From: an uncultured Clostridia bacterium | GTDB lineage: Bacteria > Bacillota > Clostridia > TANB77 > CAG-508 | Assembly: GCA_934167965.1 (NCBI GenBank) | Contig: CAKPMJ010000001.1 | Location: 186,001-250,000 of the forward strand | DNA length: 64,000 nucleotides | Reading direction: 5' to 3' | Shown here: piece by piece, positions 1-8,620 of the stretch | Layout: the number at the start of each line of letters is the position of its first letter | Position numbering within the stretch: position 1 is the first letter of the stretch | The notes under the pieces: generated by a model | The model's database searches: none | Told to the model about the DNA's origin: nothing | What the model saw: the letters and a program-made list of their open reading frames with translations, nothing else | Program-made: the position numbers and the translations under genes

Positions 1-1016
1 GCTGTTTTGTATAAATTTAAATCCACTGGTGTCATCTTTTCTATATCTGCTTGCATAGAGTTTTTTAATGCTAGTGATGATGATAAAGATGTAATTGTCA
101 TAAATAACATTAAGCATATTATACTCATACTAATTACTGTTGTATTGATCTTATTGTGTAATTGTCTTAATACAAACATGTTTGTTCCTTTTAAATATAT
201 GCTTTTTTTAGCTTGAACTAATCTTAATACTAACCCTGAAAAAGACCAAAATACTAAAACCGTTCCAATTATTCCAATTAATACTGAAATTCCAACAGCT
301 CTTGTTGTTTCATCAGCATTTGTCATTTTAAAGATTCCTTTTGTTACCACCCAATAAGCATATCCTAAACCAATTGCTGCAATTATAAAAACTATAATAC
401 ATACAATCGGGCTTTTCATTTTTATTTTTTCATTCTTTTTAACTGCTGTTAATAGATTTATTAATTTATATCTTGAAATTGTAAATGCATTGAAAAGTAC
501 AACTGCAAAATACATTACTGCAAAATATATACAAGTTTTAATACATGCATTTTTGGAAAATACAAATTCAAATTTACTCATATCTGCTTGGAATAATTTT
601 GCAACCAATATAGACATAAACTGTGATGCAAAGACTCCTAATATAAGACCTATTACAAGAGAAATTATTCCTACAAATATTGTTTCTATTAATAATATTT
701 TTGAAATTTGTCTCTTCCCCATTCCTAAAGTCATATATATTCCAAATTCTTTTTTTCTTCTATTTATCAAGAAATTATTTGCATACACAATTAAAAGTCC
801 CAATACTACAGCAATAAACACTGATACCATACTAAGCATATTAATCATAAGCTTTATCATTTGTTTAGTAGAACTTGATACTTGTAGCATTGCTTCTTGA
901 CTATCAAGAGAGTTAAACATATAAAATACTGCTACACCTAAAACTAAAGTGATAAAGTATACTGCATAATCTTTAAAGCTTTTTTTCATGTTTTTTATTG
1001 ACAATTTAAATAACAT
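1..1016 (-). CDS. BceB-type FtsX-like ABC permease (partial, C-terminus off window)
   Basis: Permease of a Bce-type peptide-antibiotic ABC transporter; in this family it acts in the membrane both to remove cell-wall-active peptides and to signal to its partner histidine kinase. The protein begins MLFKLSIKNMKKSFKDYAVY, the usual start of BceB/YxdM permeases, followed by a first membrane helix and, after an outside segment, further helices (about six visible). Only the first ~338 residues lie in the window. The ATG overlaps the end of the ATPase gene by 11 bases and has a strong AGGAGG site upstream, so the two are translationally coupled. The BceRS-like pair just upstream supports the assignment. 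Confidence 0.85.
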   Translation of the reverse strand, partial: MLFKLSIKNMKKSFKDYAVYFITLVLGVAVFYMFNSLDSQEAMLQVSSSTKQMIKLMINMLSMVSVFIAVVLGLLIVYANNFLINRRKKEFGIYMTLGMGKRQISKILLIETIFVGIISLVIGLILGVFASQFMSILVAKLFQADMSKFEFVFSKNACIKTCIYFAVMYFAVVLFNAFTISRYKLINLLTAVKKNEKIKMKSPIVCIIVFIIAAIGLGYAYWVVTKGIFKMTNADETTRAVGISVLIGIIGTVLVFWSFSGLVLRLVQAKKSIYLKGTNMFVLRQLHNKINTTVISMSIICLMLFMTITSLSSSLALKNSMQADIEKMTPVDLNLYKT

Positions 1017-1774
1017 CTCCAAGTTCACCTCCTAATAAGGTTTGAACTTCTATTATCTTTTCGAAGAATTGTTTTCTAGTATCATTTCCTTTTATTAATT
1101 CATTAAAAATCTTTCCGTCTTTTATAAATAATATCCTATTAGCATAACTTGCTGTAAAAGAATCATGTGTAACCATAACTATAGTTGAATTCATTTTTTG
1201 ATTTAAAAATTCAAAGCTTTCTAATAATTGTTTTGCCGATTTTGAATCCAATGCTCCTGTTGGTTCATCTGCTAATACTAATTGTGGATTTGTAATAATA
1301 GCTCTTGCTGATGCTACTCTTTGTTTCTGTCCACCAGATATTTGATAAGGATATTTATTTAATATATTTGATATTCCAAGTTTTTCAGCAACTTCTCTTA
1401 CTCTTTTATCTATTTCATGTGCATTTATCTTTGAAATTGTTAATGCCAATGCAATATTTTCATAAGCTGTTAGAGTATCTAATAAATTAAAGTCTTGAAA
1501 TATAAAACCTAATTCTTCTCTTCTAAATTTATTTAATTGATTTCCTTTTAATCTAGTAATATCCTTTCCATTAATTATTATTTTTCCTGCTGTAACTCTG
1601 TCTATTGTAGAAATACAATTTAAAAGTGTTGTTTTTCCGCGAACCACTTGCTCCCATTATCCCAACAAATTCACCTTTTTTCACTTCAAAGCTAATATTA
1701 TTAATAGCTTTTACTAAATTGGATTTGTTGCCATAATATTTTTCAATATTTTTAGTTTCTAATACATTTTCCAT
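1006..1774 (-). CDS. BceA-type ABC transporter ATPase, split by a +1 frameshift in the Walker A motif
   Basis: ATP-binding subunit of the Bce-type transporter. The N-terminal 46 residues or so read normally up to GIMGASGS; the frame is then lost, and the rest (KTTLLN onward) continues in the +1 frame with the ABC signature SGGQKQRV, Walker B LVLADEPTGALDS and the VTHD H-loop. Skipping one base at 1637-1640 (reading TCG-C-GGA-AAA-ACA) restores a standard ~255-residue protein of the MacB/LolD class. As written, the two reading frames cover 1571-1774 and 1006-1647 and overlap. The sequence alone cannot tell a real mutation, a sequencing error and recoding apart; the broken codon is CGG, discussed in the findings. 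It is followed directly by the permease. Confidence 0.8.
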
Positions 1775-1806
1775 TTTTCTAATTCCTCCCTTGTTTTGTT
1801 ATACAT

Positions 1807-1835
1807 ATTGTAATATATTTTTCTATATCTTGCCA
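1807..1835 (-). promoter_or_regulatory. Candidate sigma-A promoter of bceAB
   Basis: On the minus strand TGGCAA, a 17-base spacer and TACAAT lie 33 bases before the ATPase start. The match is moderate. It would give bceAB its own transcript, separate from the upstream bceRS unit, which ends in a hairpin. Confidence 0.45.
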
Positions 1836-1852
1836 TCGATTTACATTACAAA

Positions 1853-1874
1853 AATCTTACTTTTTTGTAAGATT
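1853..1874. promoter_or_regulatory. Perfect palindrome upstream of bceAB, possible response-regulator site
   Basis: AATCTTAC and GTAAGATT form a perfect inverted repeat around six T. On the minus strand it contains TTACA-N4-AGTAA, close to the TNACA-N4-TGTAA core known to me for BceR-like regulators. It lies just upstream of the bceAB -35 box, where such activators bind. Overlap with the run-out of the preceding terminator is an alternative explanation. Confidence 0.45.
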
Positions 1875-1876
1875 AG

Positions 1877-1907
1877 TTAAAAGGCCATCTTTTTGGATAG
1901 CCTTTCC
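1877..1907 (-). terminator. Terminator of the bceRS unit
   Basis: On the minus strand AAAGGCTATCC and GATGGCCTTTT pair around an A-rich loop, 8 bases after the histidine kinase stop codon, ending in a short T run. Confidence 0.6.
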
Positions 1908-1914
1908 ATATATA

Positions 1915-2937
1915 TTAGTTTATTACATCTTGTATAAAACTGCTCTTTGGAAATGTAATTTTTACTTCTGTTCCAAGGTTTTCATTTGAAGTTAATTCTA
2001 TTTTTAGTCCCAATTTATCACACAATTTTTTACATAAGTATAAGCCCATTCCTGTTGATTTTTGTCCTATTTTTCTACCATTTGTTCCAGTAAAACCTTT
2101 TTCAAATACTCTTGATATTTCACTTTCTTTTATTCCTATCCCATTATCTTTTATGTATAAAATTGTATTTTCTTTATTATCCACGTCATATATTTCTATT
2201 TCTTTATTGTCTGGTTTACTATATTTTACAGCATTTTGTATAATTTGATTTATTATAAAGGTACACCATTTAGAATCTGTATAAACTTGTCCTTCTAATT
2301 CATGTAAATCTAATTTTACTTTATTTTGCAATAAACTTCTTTTATTTTTCAATATTGCCGTATTTATAATTTCTTTCAAATTTTGTTTCTTTATATAATA
2401 ATCTTTTTCTGGTACATTACTTCTAGCATAAAACAAAGCCTGTTCTACATAATTTTCTATTTTGTCTAATTCTTCATCTATGCTTTCTGTTACTTCTGAT
2501 TTATTGTTTTCTATAATCATCTTTCCCGTAGCTATAGGTAATTTTACCTCATGTATCCATAATTCAATATACTCTTTATACTCTTCTGTTAAATGTTTAT
2601 AATTATTTACATTTTCAAGCATCGATTTTCCTGTTTCTTGCAATACTTCTTTTAAAATCTTGCTTTCAGAAAAATCTGATGCTTCAATTATTTCTGATAT
2701 TAAATATTTTTCATCTAACTCTTCTATTTTATTTTTTAAATTAGTATAATATTTATTTTTTCTATAATATTCTATAAAGAAACATATAAAAAACATTACA
2801 ACAGGAATAACTTTAATGTATATTTTAACAAATTTATGTATATTAAATGGAATTAGTAATATTTCAGAAGTTACTACAACAAATAATAATGCTAAAATAT
2901 AAATACTTTTATCTTTTATATAATCTTTAAAACTCAT
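1915..2937 (-). CDS. Intramembrane-sensing histidine kinase, BceS type
   Basis: Sensor kinase of a peptide-antibiotic two-component system, 340 residues. Two membrane helices at about residues 8-50 are separated by only a few residues, so there is no outside sensor domain; in this family the partner ABC transporter does the sensing. The phospho-acceptor lies in IHEVKLPI, and the ATPase domain has NQIIQNAVKYS (N box), DNGIGI (G1) and GMGLYL (G2). The ATG overlaps the response-regulator stop as ATGA, which fixes the start at MSFKDYIK; an upstream in-frame start at 2976 would run deep into the regulator gene. The bceAB genes follow downstream. Confidence 0.88.
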   Translation of the reverse strand: MSFKDYIKDKSIYILALLFVVVTSEILLIPFNIHKFVKIYIKVIPVVMFFICFFIEYYRKNKYYTNLKNKIEELDEKYLISEIIEASDFSESKILKEVLQETGKSMLENVNNYKHLTEEYKEYIELWIHEVKLPIATGKMIIENNKSEVTESIDEELDKIENYVEQALFYARSNVPEKDYYIKKQNLKEIINTAILKNKRSLLQNKVKLDLHELEGQVYTDSKWCTFIINQIIQNAVKYSKPDNKEIEIYDVDNKENTILYIKDNGIGIKESEISRVFEKGFTGTNGRKIGQKSTGMGLYLCKKLCDKLGLKIELTSNENLGTEVKITFPKSSFIQDVIN

Positions 2938-3611
2938 TTTAATATATACCCCTGTCCCCTTTTTGTTTCTATACAATCTTTCATTCCTAAATCTTCTAAT
3001 TTATCTCTTAATCTTTTTATATTTACTGATAATGTGTTGTCATCTATAAAGCTTTCACTTTCCCATAAATAATCCATTAACTCGTTTCTTGAAATGATTT
3101 TATCCCTATTTAATATAAGAAAATGTAATATCTTTAATTCATTTTTTGTTAATTCTATTTTTTCATTTTCTTTTTCTATAATGCTCTTAGAAATATTCAA
3201 AGTAATTCCATTGTAATTAATTCTATTTTGATTAGATTCCATGTTTTGTGTTCTTTTAAGTAGTCCTGTTACTTTTGCAAGTAAAATTCTAATGTTATAT
3301 GGTTTAGTTATATATTGATCTGCTCCATTATTTAAACTTAACAATTCATCTATTTCATTATCTTTACTTGTTACCATTATTATTGGTACATTTGATTTTT
3401 TTCTTACTTCTTTACAAATGTATTCTCCGTCTGAATTTGGTAAATTTATATCTAATAAAATTAAATCTGCATTTTCTCTTAATATATCTTCTATAGGATT
3501 TTCAAATTTTTCTAAAATACATACTTCATATCCATTATTGTTTAAGAAAATCTTTAGTTCATTTCTTAATTTTTCATCATCTTCAACTATTAAAATTTTC
3601 ACTTTTATCAC
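2934..3611 (-). CDS. OmpR-family response regulator, BceR type
   Basis: Response regulator of 225 residues. The receiver domain has the acidic pair ED-D at residues 10-12, the phosphorylation site D54 in LILLDINLP, and the switch/lysine region TSKDN...YITKPYN. The C-terminal winged helix starts near residue 130 and ends ETKRGQGYILK. It is translationally coupled to the kinase, and the bceAB genes downstream are its expected target. It lies 12 bases after the DUF998 gene, so it may also be read from a promoter further upstream. Confidence 0.88.
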   Translation of the reverse strand: MIKVKILIVEDDEKLRNELKIFLNNNGYEVCILEKFENPIEDILRENADLILLDINLPNSDGEYICKEVRKKSNVPIIMVTSKDNEIDELLSLNNGADQYITKPYNIRILLAKVTGLLKRTQNMESNQNRINYNGITLNISKSIIEKENEKIELTKNELKILHFLILNRDKIISRNELMDYLWESESFIDDNTLSVNIKRLRDKLEDLGMKDCIETKRGQGYILK

Positions 3612-3623
3612 CTCTTTTATTTA

Positions 3624-4277
3624 TTAACAATAATTAGTTTGATTTTTAAATCCATATATTCCTAAAATTCCTGTAAATATTACTGCACTATATGTACTAA
3701 ATCTTTCAATTACACCAAAATATTCTCTTGGTACAATTCCACTATCAACAGCTCCTATAAACATCAATACTAATGAAAGAATTGCTAGAACTCCTAGAAC
3801 TTTATGTTTTTCTTTTAATGCTCCTATTGCAATTAGAATTAGCGATATAATTGATAGTATTACTACTAGTGTTGTTATAATATACACATGTATTATTGAT
3901 TGAATAGTTCCATCAAATCCACTACTTGATAAAGGAAATAATGCATATCCTATTGCAGATATGAAATTCATTATAGAAAATAGATATACTCCTAATCTTA
4001 AAGTTTTTTGGTTTTCGTTTTTTATCAATATACAAAGCAAAATACAACATAAACAATTGAATATTTTGTAAACTGTAGCAAATCCACTTGCAATCACAAA
4101 TGATGGTGCATCTGTTGCTGTTAAATCACTAACTGCTTGACTTAACCAGTTATAATTAGGGTAGTACATAGCTCCAATAATATCGTGTAACAAATAATTA
4201 AAAATACTATTGAATTTAATAAAGCCATCCATTTTGGTACACCTAATGATCCATTTAATACTGCTATTGCAACGCAT
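3624..4277 (-). CDS. DUF998-family membrane protein with a suspect N-terminus
   Basis: Multi-pass membrane protein of up to 217 residues. From about residue 30 the sequence YLLHDIIGAMYYPNYNWLSQ and AVSDLTATDAPS is typical of DUF998, followed by about five helices. Function is unknown. The first ~28 residues (MRCNSSIKWIIRCTK...) are hydrophilic and do not look like the usual first helix of the family. In another frame the same DNA encodes hydrophobic sequence (VAIAVLNGSLGVPKWMALLN), as if a different membrane-protein gene had been joined to a truncated DUF998 gene. The start is therefore uncertain and the gene may be a remnant. Confidence 0.6.
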   Translation of the reverse strand: MRCNSSIKWIIRCTKMDGFIKFNSIFNYLLHDIIGAMYYPNYNWLSQAVSDLTATDAPSFVIASGFATVYKIFNCLCCILLCILIKNENQKTLRLGVYLFSIMNFISAIGYALFPLSSSGFDGTIQSIIHVYIITTLVVILSIISLILIAIGALKEKHKVLGVLAILSLVLMFIGAVDSGIVPREYFGVIERFSTYSAVIFTGILGIYGFKNQTNYC

Positions 4278-4303
4278 ATATTAAAATCCAAACCCTATCA
4301 ATA

Positions 4304-4612
4304 TCACTCCAATTCTTTAACTCTTGTATTAACACCATCTATAACTTTATATTCTCTTTTAGAATTTTTGTAGACTTTTTTATGTATTTCATCTTCTAAA
4401 TTTATACCCAATATTTCTGATAATCCTAACAAATATATAGCAACGTCTGCTAATTCTTCACCTAAATCTTCTTTCTTTTTTCTCCAAGCCTCATATGCCT
4501 CTGCAACTTCTCCATATGTTAGGCAAAACTCTTTATTTATATCTGTTACATTAAATCCTTTATTTACTTTGTTCTCATATATTTCTTTTTGTAATTTTTT
4601 TAAATCCATCAT
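4304..4612 (-). CDS. MazG-like nucleotide pyrophosphohydrolase
   Basis: All-alpha NTP pyrophosphatase of 102 residues, about the size of a single MazG-like domain. The metal-binding helices carry EVAEAYEAW and the E-E-L-A-D-V motif in DLGEELADVAIYLLGLSEIL. Such proteins hydrolyse NTPs or dNTPs to the monophosphate and PPi; the substrate cannot be told from sequence. It sits in a run of small accessory genes, next to a Nudix protein of related house-cleaning character. Confidence 0.78.
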   Translation of the reverse strand: MMDLKKLQKEIYENKVNKGFNVTDINKEFCLTYGEVAEAYEAWRKKKEDLGEELADVAIYLLGLSEILGINLEDEIHKKVYKNSKREYKVIDGVNTRVKELE

Positions 4613-4630
4613 TCCTATTTCCTCTTTCTA

Positions 4631-5542
4631 TCAATCAAAGTTATTTTTAATAATCCCATCTTTTCTTATTTTATTTAATATTTTAGCATAAACTCTATTT
4701 CTTACCCATGGCTCGGATGATGCTTCCAATATTTTATCAATTGGAACCCACTTTACTCCACTATTTTCATCTTCTTTTATATGTATTTCTTCATTTTCAT
4801 TAGCTTCTAACAAATATGTAACATTAAGATGAACATGTGAACCAACATATTTTCCTCTTTTCTCATGACCATTTACATTAATTATTTCTAGTGAATATAT
4901 ATCTTTAGAAATAGGTTCGACATTTTTTATTCCTGTTTCCTCTTTGGCTTCTTTCATAGCGACATGCAAAAGATCACTGTCTCCATCACTATGTCCGCCT
5001 ACCCATGCCCATGAATTATATATTTTATGGTATATCATCAAGATTTTTGTTCTTTCTTTGTTAAGCACAAATGCTGAACTTGTAAAATGACCATATTCAT
5101 TTTGTCTTGTTAAAACATCATCAAAATCTTTAATATAATTTAGCATTATTCTTTTTTCAACTTCTTCTTGTTCATTATATGGTGTGAATTTCTCAAGGCT
5201 CTCTTTTAGACTATCTAAATTGATTTTTATTTTAATTCCTAAAATACCATATTGTTGTTCCTTTTCTGGTGAATAGATTTCATACATAGATTGGGTCTTT
5301 CTTGTTATTTCTTCTTCATCAGAATATAGTTTTCTAAATAATTCTTCGAATGTATCTTCCCTATATAATTCAACAACATCAACTAATAACTTTTCTTGTA
5401 AGTCTGGTAATTTTGAAAATTCTATTTTATCTCCAATTTTTATTTGTTGTCTTTTTTCATCATATAGTCTAAATTCGATTGGTTTGGTCCCATTTTTTAT
5501 CATTTCGAATGGGCTTTCATTTAATTTCATTTTATGTAACAT
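4631..5542 (-). CDS. ASCH domain-Nudix hydrolase fusion
   Basis: Two-domain protein of 303 residues. Residues 1-108 form an ASCH domain (MKLNESPFEMIKNGTKPIEFR, then KIGDKIEF), a beta-barrel fold related to PUA and linked to RNA or modified-nucleotide binding. Residues ~135-300 form a Nudix hydrolase whose box reads GGHSDGDSDLLHVAMKEAKE followed by ETGI; the REUXEE core is present as KEAKEE, but the first box glutamate is a serine. The start has an AGGAG site 8 bases upstream. An ASCH-Nudix protein might recognise and hydrolyse a modified nucleotide, but the substrate is unknown. Confidence 0.8.
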   Translation of the reverse strand: MLHKMKLNESPFEMIKNGTKPIEFRLYDEKRQQIKIGDKIEFSKLPDLQEKLLVDVVELYREDTFEELFRKLYSDEEEITRKTQSMYEIYSPEKEQQYGILGIKIKINLDSLKESLEKFTPYNEQEEVEKRIMLNYIKDFDDVLTRQNEYGHFTSSAFVLNKERTKILMIYHKIYNSWAWVGGHSDGDSDLLHVAMKEAKEETGIKNVEPISKDIYSLEIINVNGHEKRGKYVGSHVHLNVTYLLEANENEEIHIKEDENSGVKWVPIDKILEASSEPWVRNRVYAKILNKIRKDGIIKNNFD

Positions 5543-5566
5543 AACATTTTCTCCTTTTTTACAAAT

Positions 5567-6106
5567 TTACTTATATGTCTTTATATCAGTGACATTTCCA
5601 TCTTTATCATAATAATATGTTATAGAATCACTTTGAGGTATCTTATTATATTTCCTGTATTCAGGATGTTCATAATCATCATAATCATAAAATTCTTCTA
5701 TATATTCCTTTGTTTCATGATATGCAAAAAAATTATATTCTCTGTAATAATATACATTTTTCCTTAAACGATTGGTTTGATATTCAACCCCACAATATTT
5801 AACTCCATCTATTTCATTAATAATAGTTCCCTTTATGAACCAACATAGTAATATAAATTCAACAAATACTATTGCTATAATTATTAAGCTCCAAACTGTA
5901 CTTAAAAAGATTCTAAAACCATTGTTTTTAATCGTTTTTAGTGAAAATATTCCTAATAGAAAAACTCCTAATGGAATCATAAATGATGCCATCCATATAA
6001 AATCAGATTTTAAATGCCAGTCAAAATTGCTAATATACTTATTTATAATAAGTATTAAAATTCCTACTAATATTAATGCTATACTAGAAATTATTTTTTT
6101 CTTCAC
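5567..6106 (-). CDS. Membrane protein of unknown function (paralogue of next gene)
   Basis: Not recognised. 179 residues with two pairs of membrane helices in the first ~95 residues, then a Tyr/Glu/Asp-rich outer or cytosolic domain (residues ~98-179) ending SDSITYYYDKDGNVTDIKTY. The C-terminal domain has the same pattern as the neighbouring gene: a short GVKY/GKKM strand, a tyrosine-rich middle and a final xYYDxxGxI strand. The two genes overlap by 4 bases, so they look like a tandem duplication with strong divergence. Confidence 0.6.
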   Translation of the reverse strand: MKKKIISSIALILVGILILIINKYISNFDWHLKSDFIWMASFMIPLGVFLLGIFSLKTIKNNGFRIFLSTVWSLIIIAIVFVEFILLCWFIKGTIINEIDGVKYCGVEYQTNRLRKNVYYYREYNFFAYHETKEYIEEFYDYDDYEHPEYRKYNKIPQSDSITYYYDKDGNVTDIKTYK

Positions 6107-6648
6107 TTTGATGCCTCCTCTTCTGCACGAATAATCTTGCCTTCATCATCATAATAGCTTGTACTTATAACAGGATAGTTATATCCATATTTATTTTCTA
6201 TAGGGTCAAATCCACCATTTCCATAGTATTCTTTAATCCTGATTTTATTTCCGACAAATAAAAAGTTTTTATAATCATAGTATTCAACATATGTATCCAT
6301 AAATCCATTTACATATGCAATCATTTTTTTGCCATTTTTAATAACTACATGTTCTGGACTATATGCAAATATTCCTAAAATAAAGGCATATAGCGAACAT
6401 GGAATTAGCGCTATTATAAATACTATAATTAAGATTACTTTCACATATTTATTTTTTATCTTGCATAGTAATTGTATAACACCTATAGTAGTTCCTATTG
6501 CAATAAGAATAGCTGAAAAAATGTATATGTATTCTCTATAATTCATTCCAAACGCATTTAGGACTAAATAACTTATTGCAAATACAACAGCATATAAAAT
6601 TGTATATATTAATATGCTTTTCTTTACTCTATTAAAAACAGTTTTCAT
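6103..6648 (-). CDS. Membrane protein of unknown function (paralogue of previous gene)
   Basis: Not recognised. 181 residues with four predicted membrane helices up to about residue 95, then a soluble tail ending ISTSYYDDEGKIIRAEEEAS. Size, helix layout and tail pattern match the neighbouring 179-residue protein, with which it shares an ATGA-type overlap. It is coupled the same way to the GNAT gene upstream. Confidence 0.6.
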   Translation of the reverse strand: MKTVFNRVKKSILIYTILYAVVFAISYLVLNAFGMNYREYIYIFSAILIAIGTTIGVIQLLCKIKNKYVKVILIIVFIIALIPCSLYAFILGIFAYSPEHVVIKNGKKMIAYVNGFMDTYVEYYDYKNFLFVGNKIRIKEYYGNGGFDPIENKYGYNYPVISTSYYDDEGKIIRAEEEASK

Positions 6649-7400
6649 ATCTTTGTTTCTCCAATTAATTTTTCAAATGATTTTGCATTTAATATGGTAT
6701 TTGATATAAATTTACCTTTATAAAAATTAGCCCAATTATTAAATACACATGGTGCATTTTTAGCTTTTTCTAATGAATCTATTTTTATAAAATTAATATT
6801 CATACCTTTTTCTTTTGCATAATCAGATAATTCTTTTACTTCATATTCTACATAAGGACATTCATTACTATAATAAATAGTGAAATCTTTGCTATTTATT
6901 TCCATGGCTCTTGCATTATCATTAAATTTAGGAGTTTCCTTATCATCGAATTTTAATGCCAATAATTCATAATCACCAATACTATCTACTACCTCAAAGC
7001 CATAATGTTCAAAGAATTTCTTTTCTCCAAAAAATGGTTTCTTCTTTTTAGAAACTAATGTGCATATACCACTTTTGCATTTTTCTTTTGAATCATTTAT
7101 TGCATATTCTAATAACTCTTTTCCTATCCCTTTACCTTTAAAACTTCCTGCTACCCAAAGGCAATAAATATATTCATAATTTTTACCATTAATAGGCACC
7201 CAAGCAGTTTCAATTGGTTCATATTCAATAAATATCTTGCCCCTTGCATCTAATTTTCTAAATACATGACCATCATTAAATTTATTTTTAATCCATTCTT
7301 TTTTACTATCAACACCTTGTTGATGTTTTGGATCACCTATTGCGCAACATATATGTTCATCATTAATATTTTCTGTTGTTAAATTTATATATTTATTCAT
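6645..7400 (-). CDS. GNAT acetyltransferase with C-terminal YoaP-like domain
   Basis: 251 residues. Residues ~45-150 are a GNAT fold: YIYCLWVAGSFKGKGIGKEL is the strand and acetyl-CoA pyrophosphate loop (GKGIGK), followed by FFEHYGF. The last ~85 residues (FTIYYSNECPYVEYEVKELS onward) match the thioredoxin-like YoaP domain found fused to GNAT modules. The ATG chosen here has an AGGAG site 10 bases upstream; an earlier in-frame start at 7427 lies further inside the preceding small gene. The acyl acceptor is unknown. Confidence 0.82.
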   Translation of the reverse strand: MNKYINLTTENINDEHICCAIGDPKHQQGVDSKKEWIKNKFNDGHVFRKLDARGKIFIEYEPIETAWVPINGKNYEYIYCLWVAGSFKGKGIGKELLEYAINDSKEKCKSGICTLVSKKKKPFFGEKKFFEHYGFEVVDSIGDYELLALKFDDKETPKFNDNARAMEINSKDFTIYYSNECPYVEYEVKELSDYAKEKGMNINFIKIDSLEKAKNAPCVFNNWANFYKGKFISNTILNAKSFEKLIGETKI

Positions 7401-7617
7401 TACTATTTTTCTCCTTAATTTTTGCAAATTTCACTACTTTTTCTTTCATTGATATTTTAGAAACCGCATAACCATATTCTTTTAATTCTTTTTTATAAGT
7501 TAAAAAAGAATGATCGATATCAAATCCAAGGATATTTTTAATCTCTTCATAAGACAAACTGTATTCTTCTTTATTGTTATTTTTTATATATCTCCATAAT
7601 ATTTCATATTTGCTCAT
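7393..7617 (-). CDS. Small protein, DUF7662-like
   Basis: 74 residues, basic and soluble. The pattern YEILWRYIKN...SLSYEEIKNILG, then an aromatic/GY strand and VVKFAKI, resembles the small DUF7662 domain. The role is unknown. It overlaps the GNAT gene by 8 bases and follows the DUF1697 gene closely, so all are probably co-transcribed. Confidence 0.55.
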   Translation of the reverse strand: MSKYEILWRYIKNNNKEEYSLSYEEIKNILGFDIDHSFLTYKKELKEYGYAVSKISMKEKVVKFAKIKEKNSNE

Positions 7618-7628
7618 CTTCTACACCT

Positions 7629-8180
7629 CTATAACTTATAACACAACTCTAATATTTTCTTCATTGTATTTGCTGTTCTTATTGTAATTGAATTACTTAT
7701 ACTTGTACTTGCTGTTTTTGCCCACCAATTTGTTTTTCTATAATTTTTTAAATCATATGACCAAAAAATATTATTCTTATACTCCTGTATTTTTTCAAGC
7801 TCTTTCTTAGGCTCTCCTATTGTATTATATACATCTGCATATTTAGTAGGTGGTATTATGAAAATAATATTATCATAAACTTCTTTATTGCTTGTCCCCC
7901 ACCACTCTGGTTGATTATCTAAAAGCTCTTTTAATTGACTTGCCTTGATTATATAAATAGGAATATCAATATCGAATTTTTCTTCAATCATTTTATGAAT
8001 AATTTTTACTATAGTTGTTTCATCATCTTCGTTAGTTTTAAAAATAACATTTCCACTGTTTAGATATGTAATTACGTCTTCATACCCAAGTATTTCAAAT
8101 TCTTTTTTCAATTCCGACATTGGTATTTTATTTTTACCACTTATATTTATCCCTCTTAATAATGCTATATATTTTTCCAT
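7629..8180 (-). CDS. DUF1697 family protein
   Basis: 183 residues with the family start YIALLRGINISGKNKIPMSE and the TYLNSGNVIF motif. DUF1697 proteins are common in soil and gut bacteria; no biochemical role is established that I know of. It has a strong GGGGG-type ribosome site and lies between a small membrane protein gene and the DUF7662-like gene in one operon. Confidence 0.85.
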   Translation of the reverse strand: MEKYIALLRGINISGKNKIPMSELKKEFEILGYEDVITYLNSGNVIFKTNEDDETTIVKIIHKMIEEKFDIDIPIYIIKASQLKELLDNQPEWWGTSNKEVYDNIIFIIPPTKYADVYNTIGEPKKELEKIQEYKNNIFWSYDLKNYRKTNWWAKTASTSISNSITIRTANTMKKILELCYKL

Positions 8181-8194
8181 GAAAGTTCCCCCCT

Positions 8195-8593
8195 TTATCT
8201 AAAAATCCAATATAAAGAAATGCCTAAAATAGTCGAAATTACATTTATAACTATATAAAACTTTATACTAATTTTGGACTTTCTCTTAATAAATATATTG
8301 ATTGGGACTAATAGACATATATATATAATTAATATTATAATACCTAACATCATATTAAAGCCTGCATCAGATGCTGGTACTTCATAACCTTTACCTTTAG
8401 GCTGGTTACTAAAAAATGCATACATTAGAAAAAAGAATATTGTATCTACATATCCAATAATTGTATTGTAAACTGCAGAAAATGTTACCATAATCTTTGT
8501 TTTCACATTTTCATTGAATTTAATAAATCCAATTGTCAGTATTACTATTAGAAAAGCCAAATATATTATTACACTTGCTTCAATAAATGTCAT
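8195..8593 (-). CDS. Small four-helix membrane protein, unknown
   Basis: 132 residues with four predicted membrane helices at about 8-28, 34-60, 80-105 and 112-131. Not recognised. It is the first gene after the promoter at 8621-8649, leading the accessory operon that runs toward DUF1697 and beyond. Confidence 0.6.
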   Translation of the reverse strand: MTFIEASVIIYLAFLIVILTIGFIKFNENVKTKIMVTFSAVYNTIIGYVDTIFFFLMYAFFSNQPKGKGYEVPASDAGFNMMLGIIILIIYICLLVPINIFIKRKSKISIKFYIVINVISTILGISLYWIFR

Positions 8594-8620
8594 ATTTTTC
8601 TCCTTCCTTTATGCAAATTG

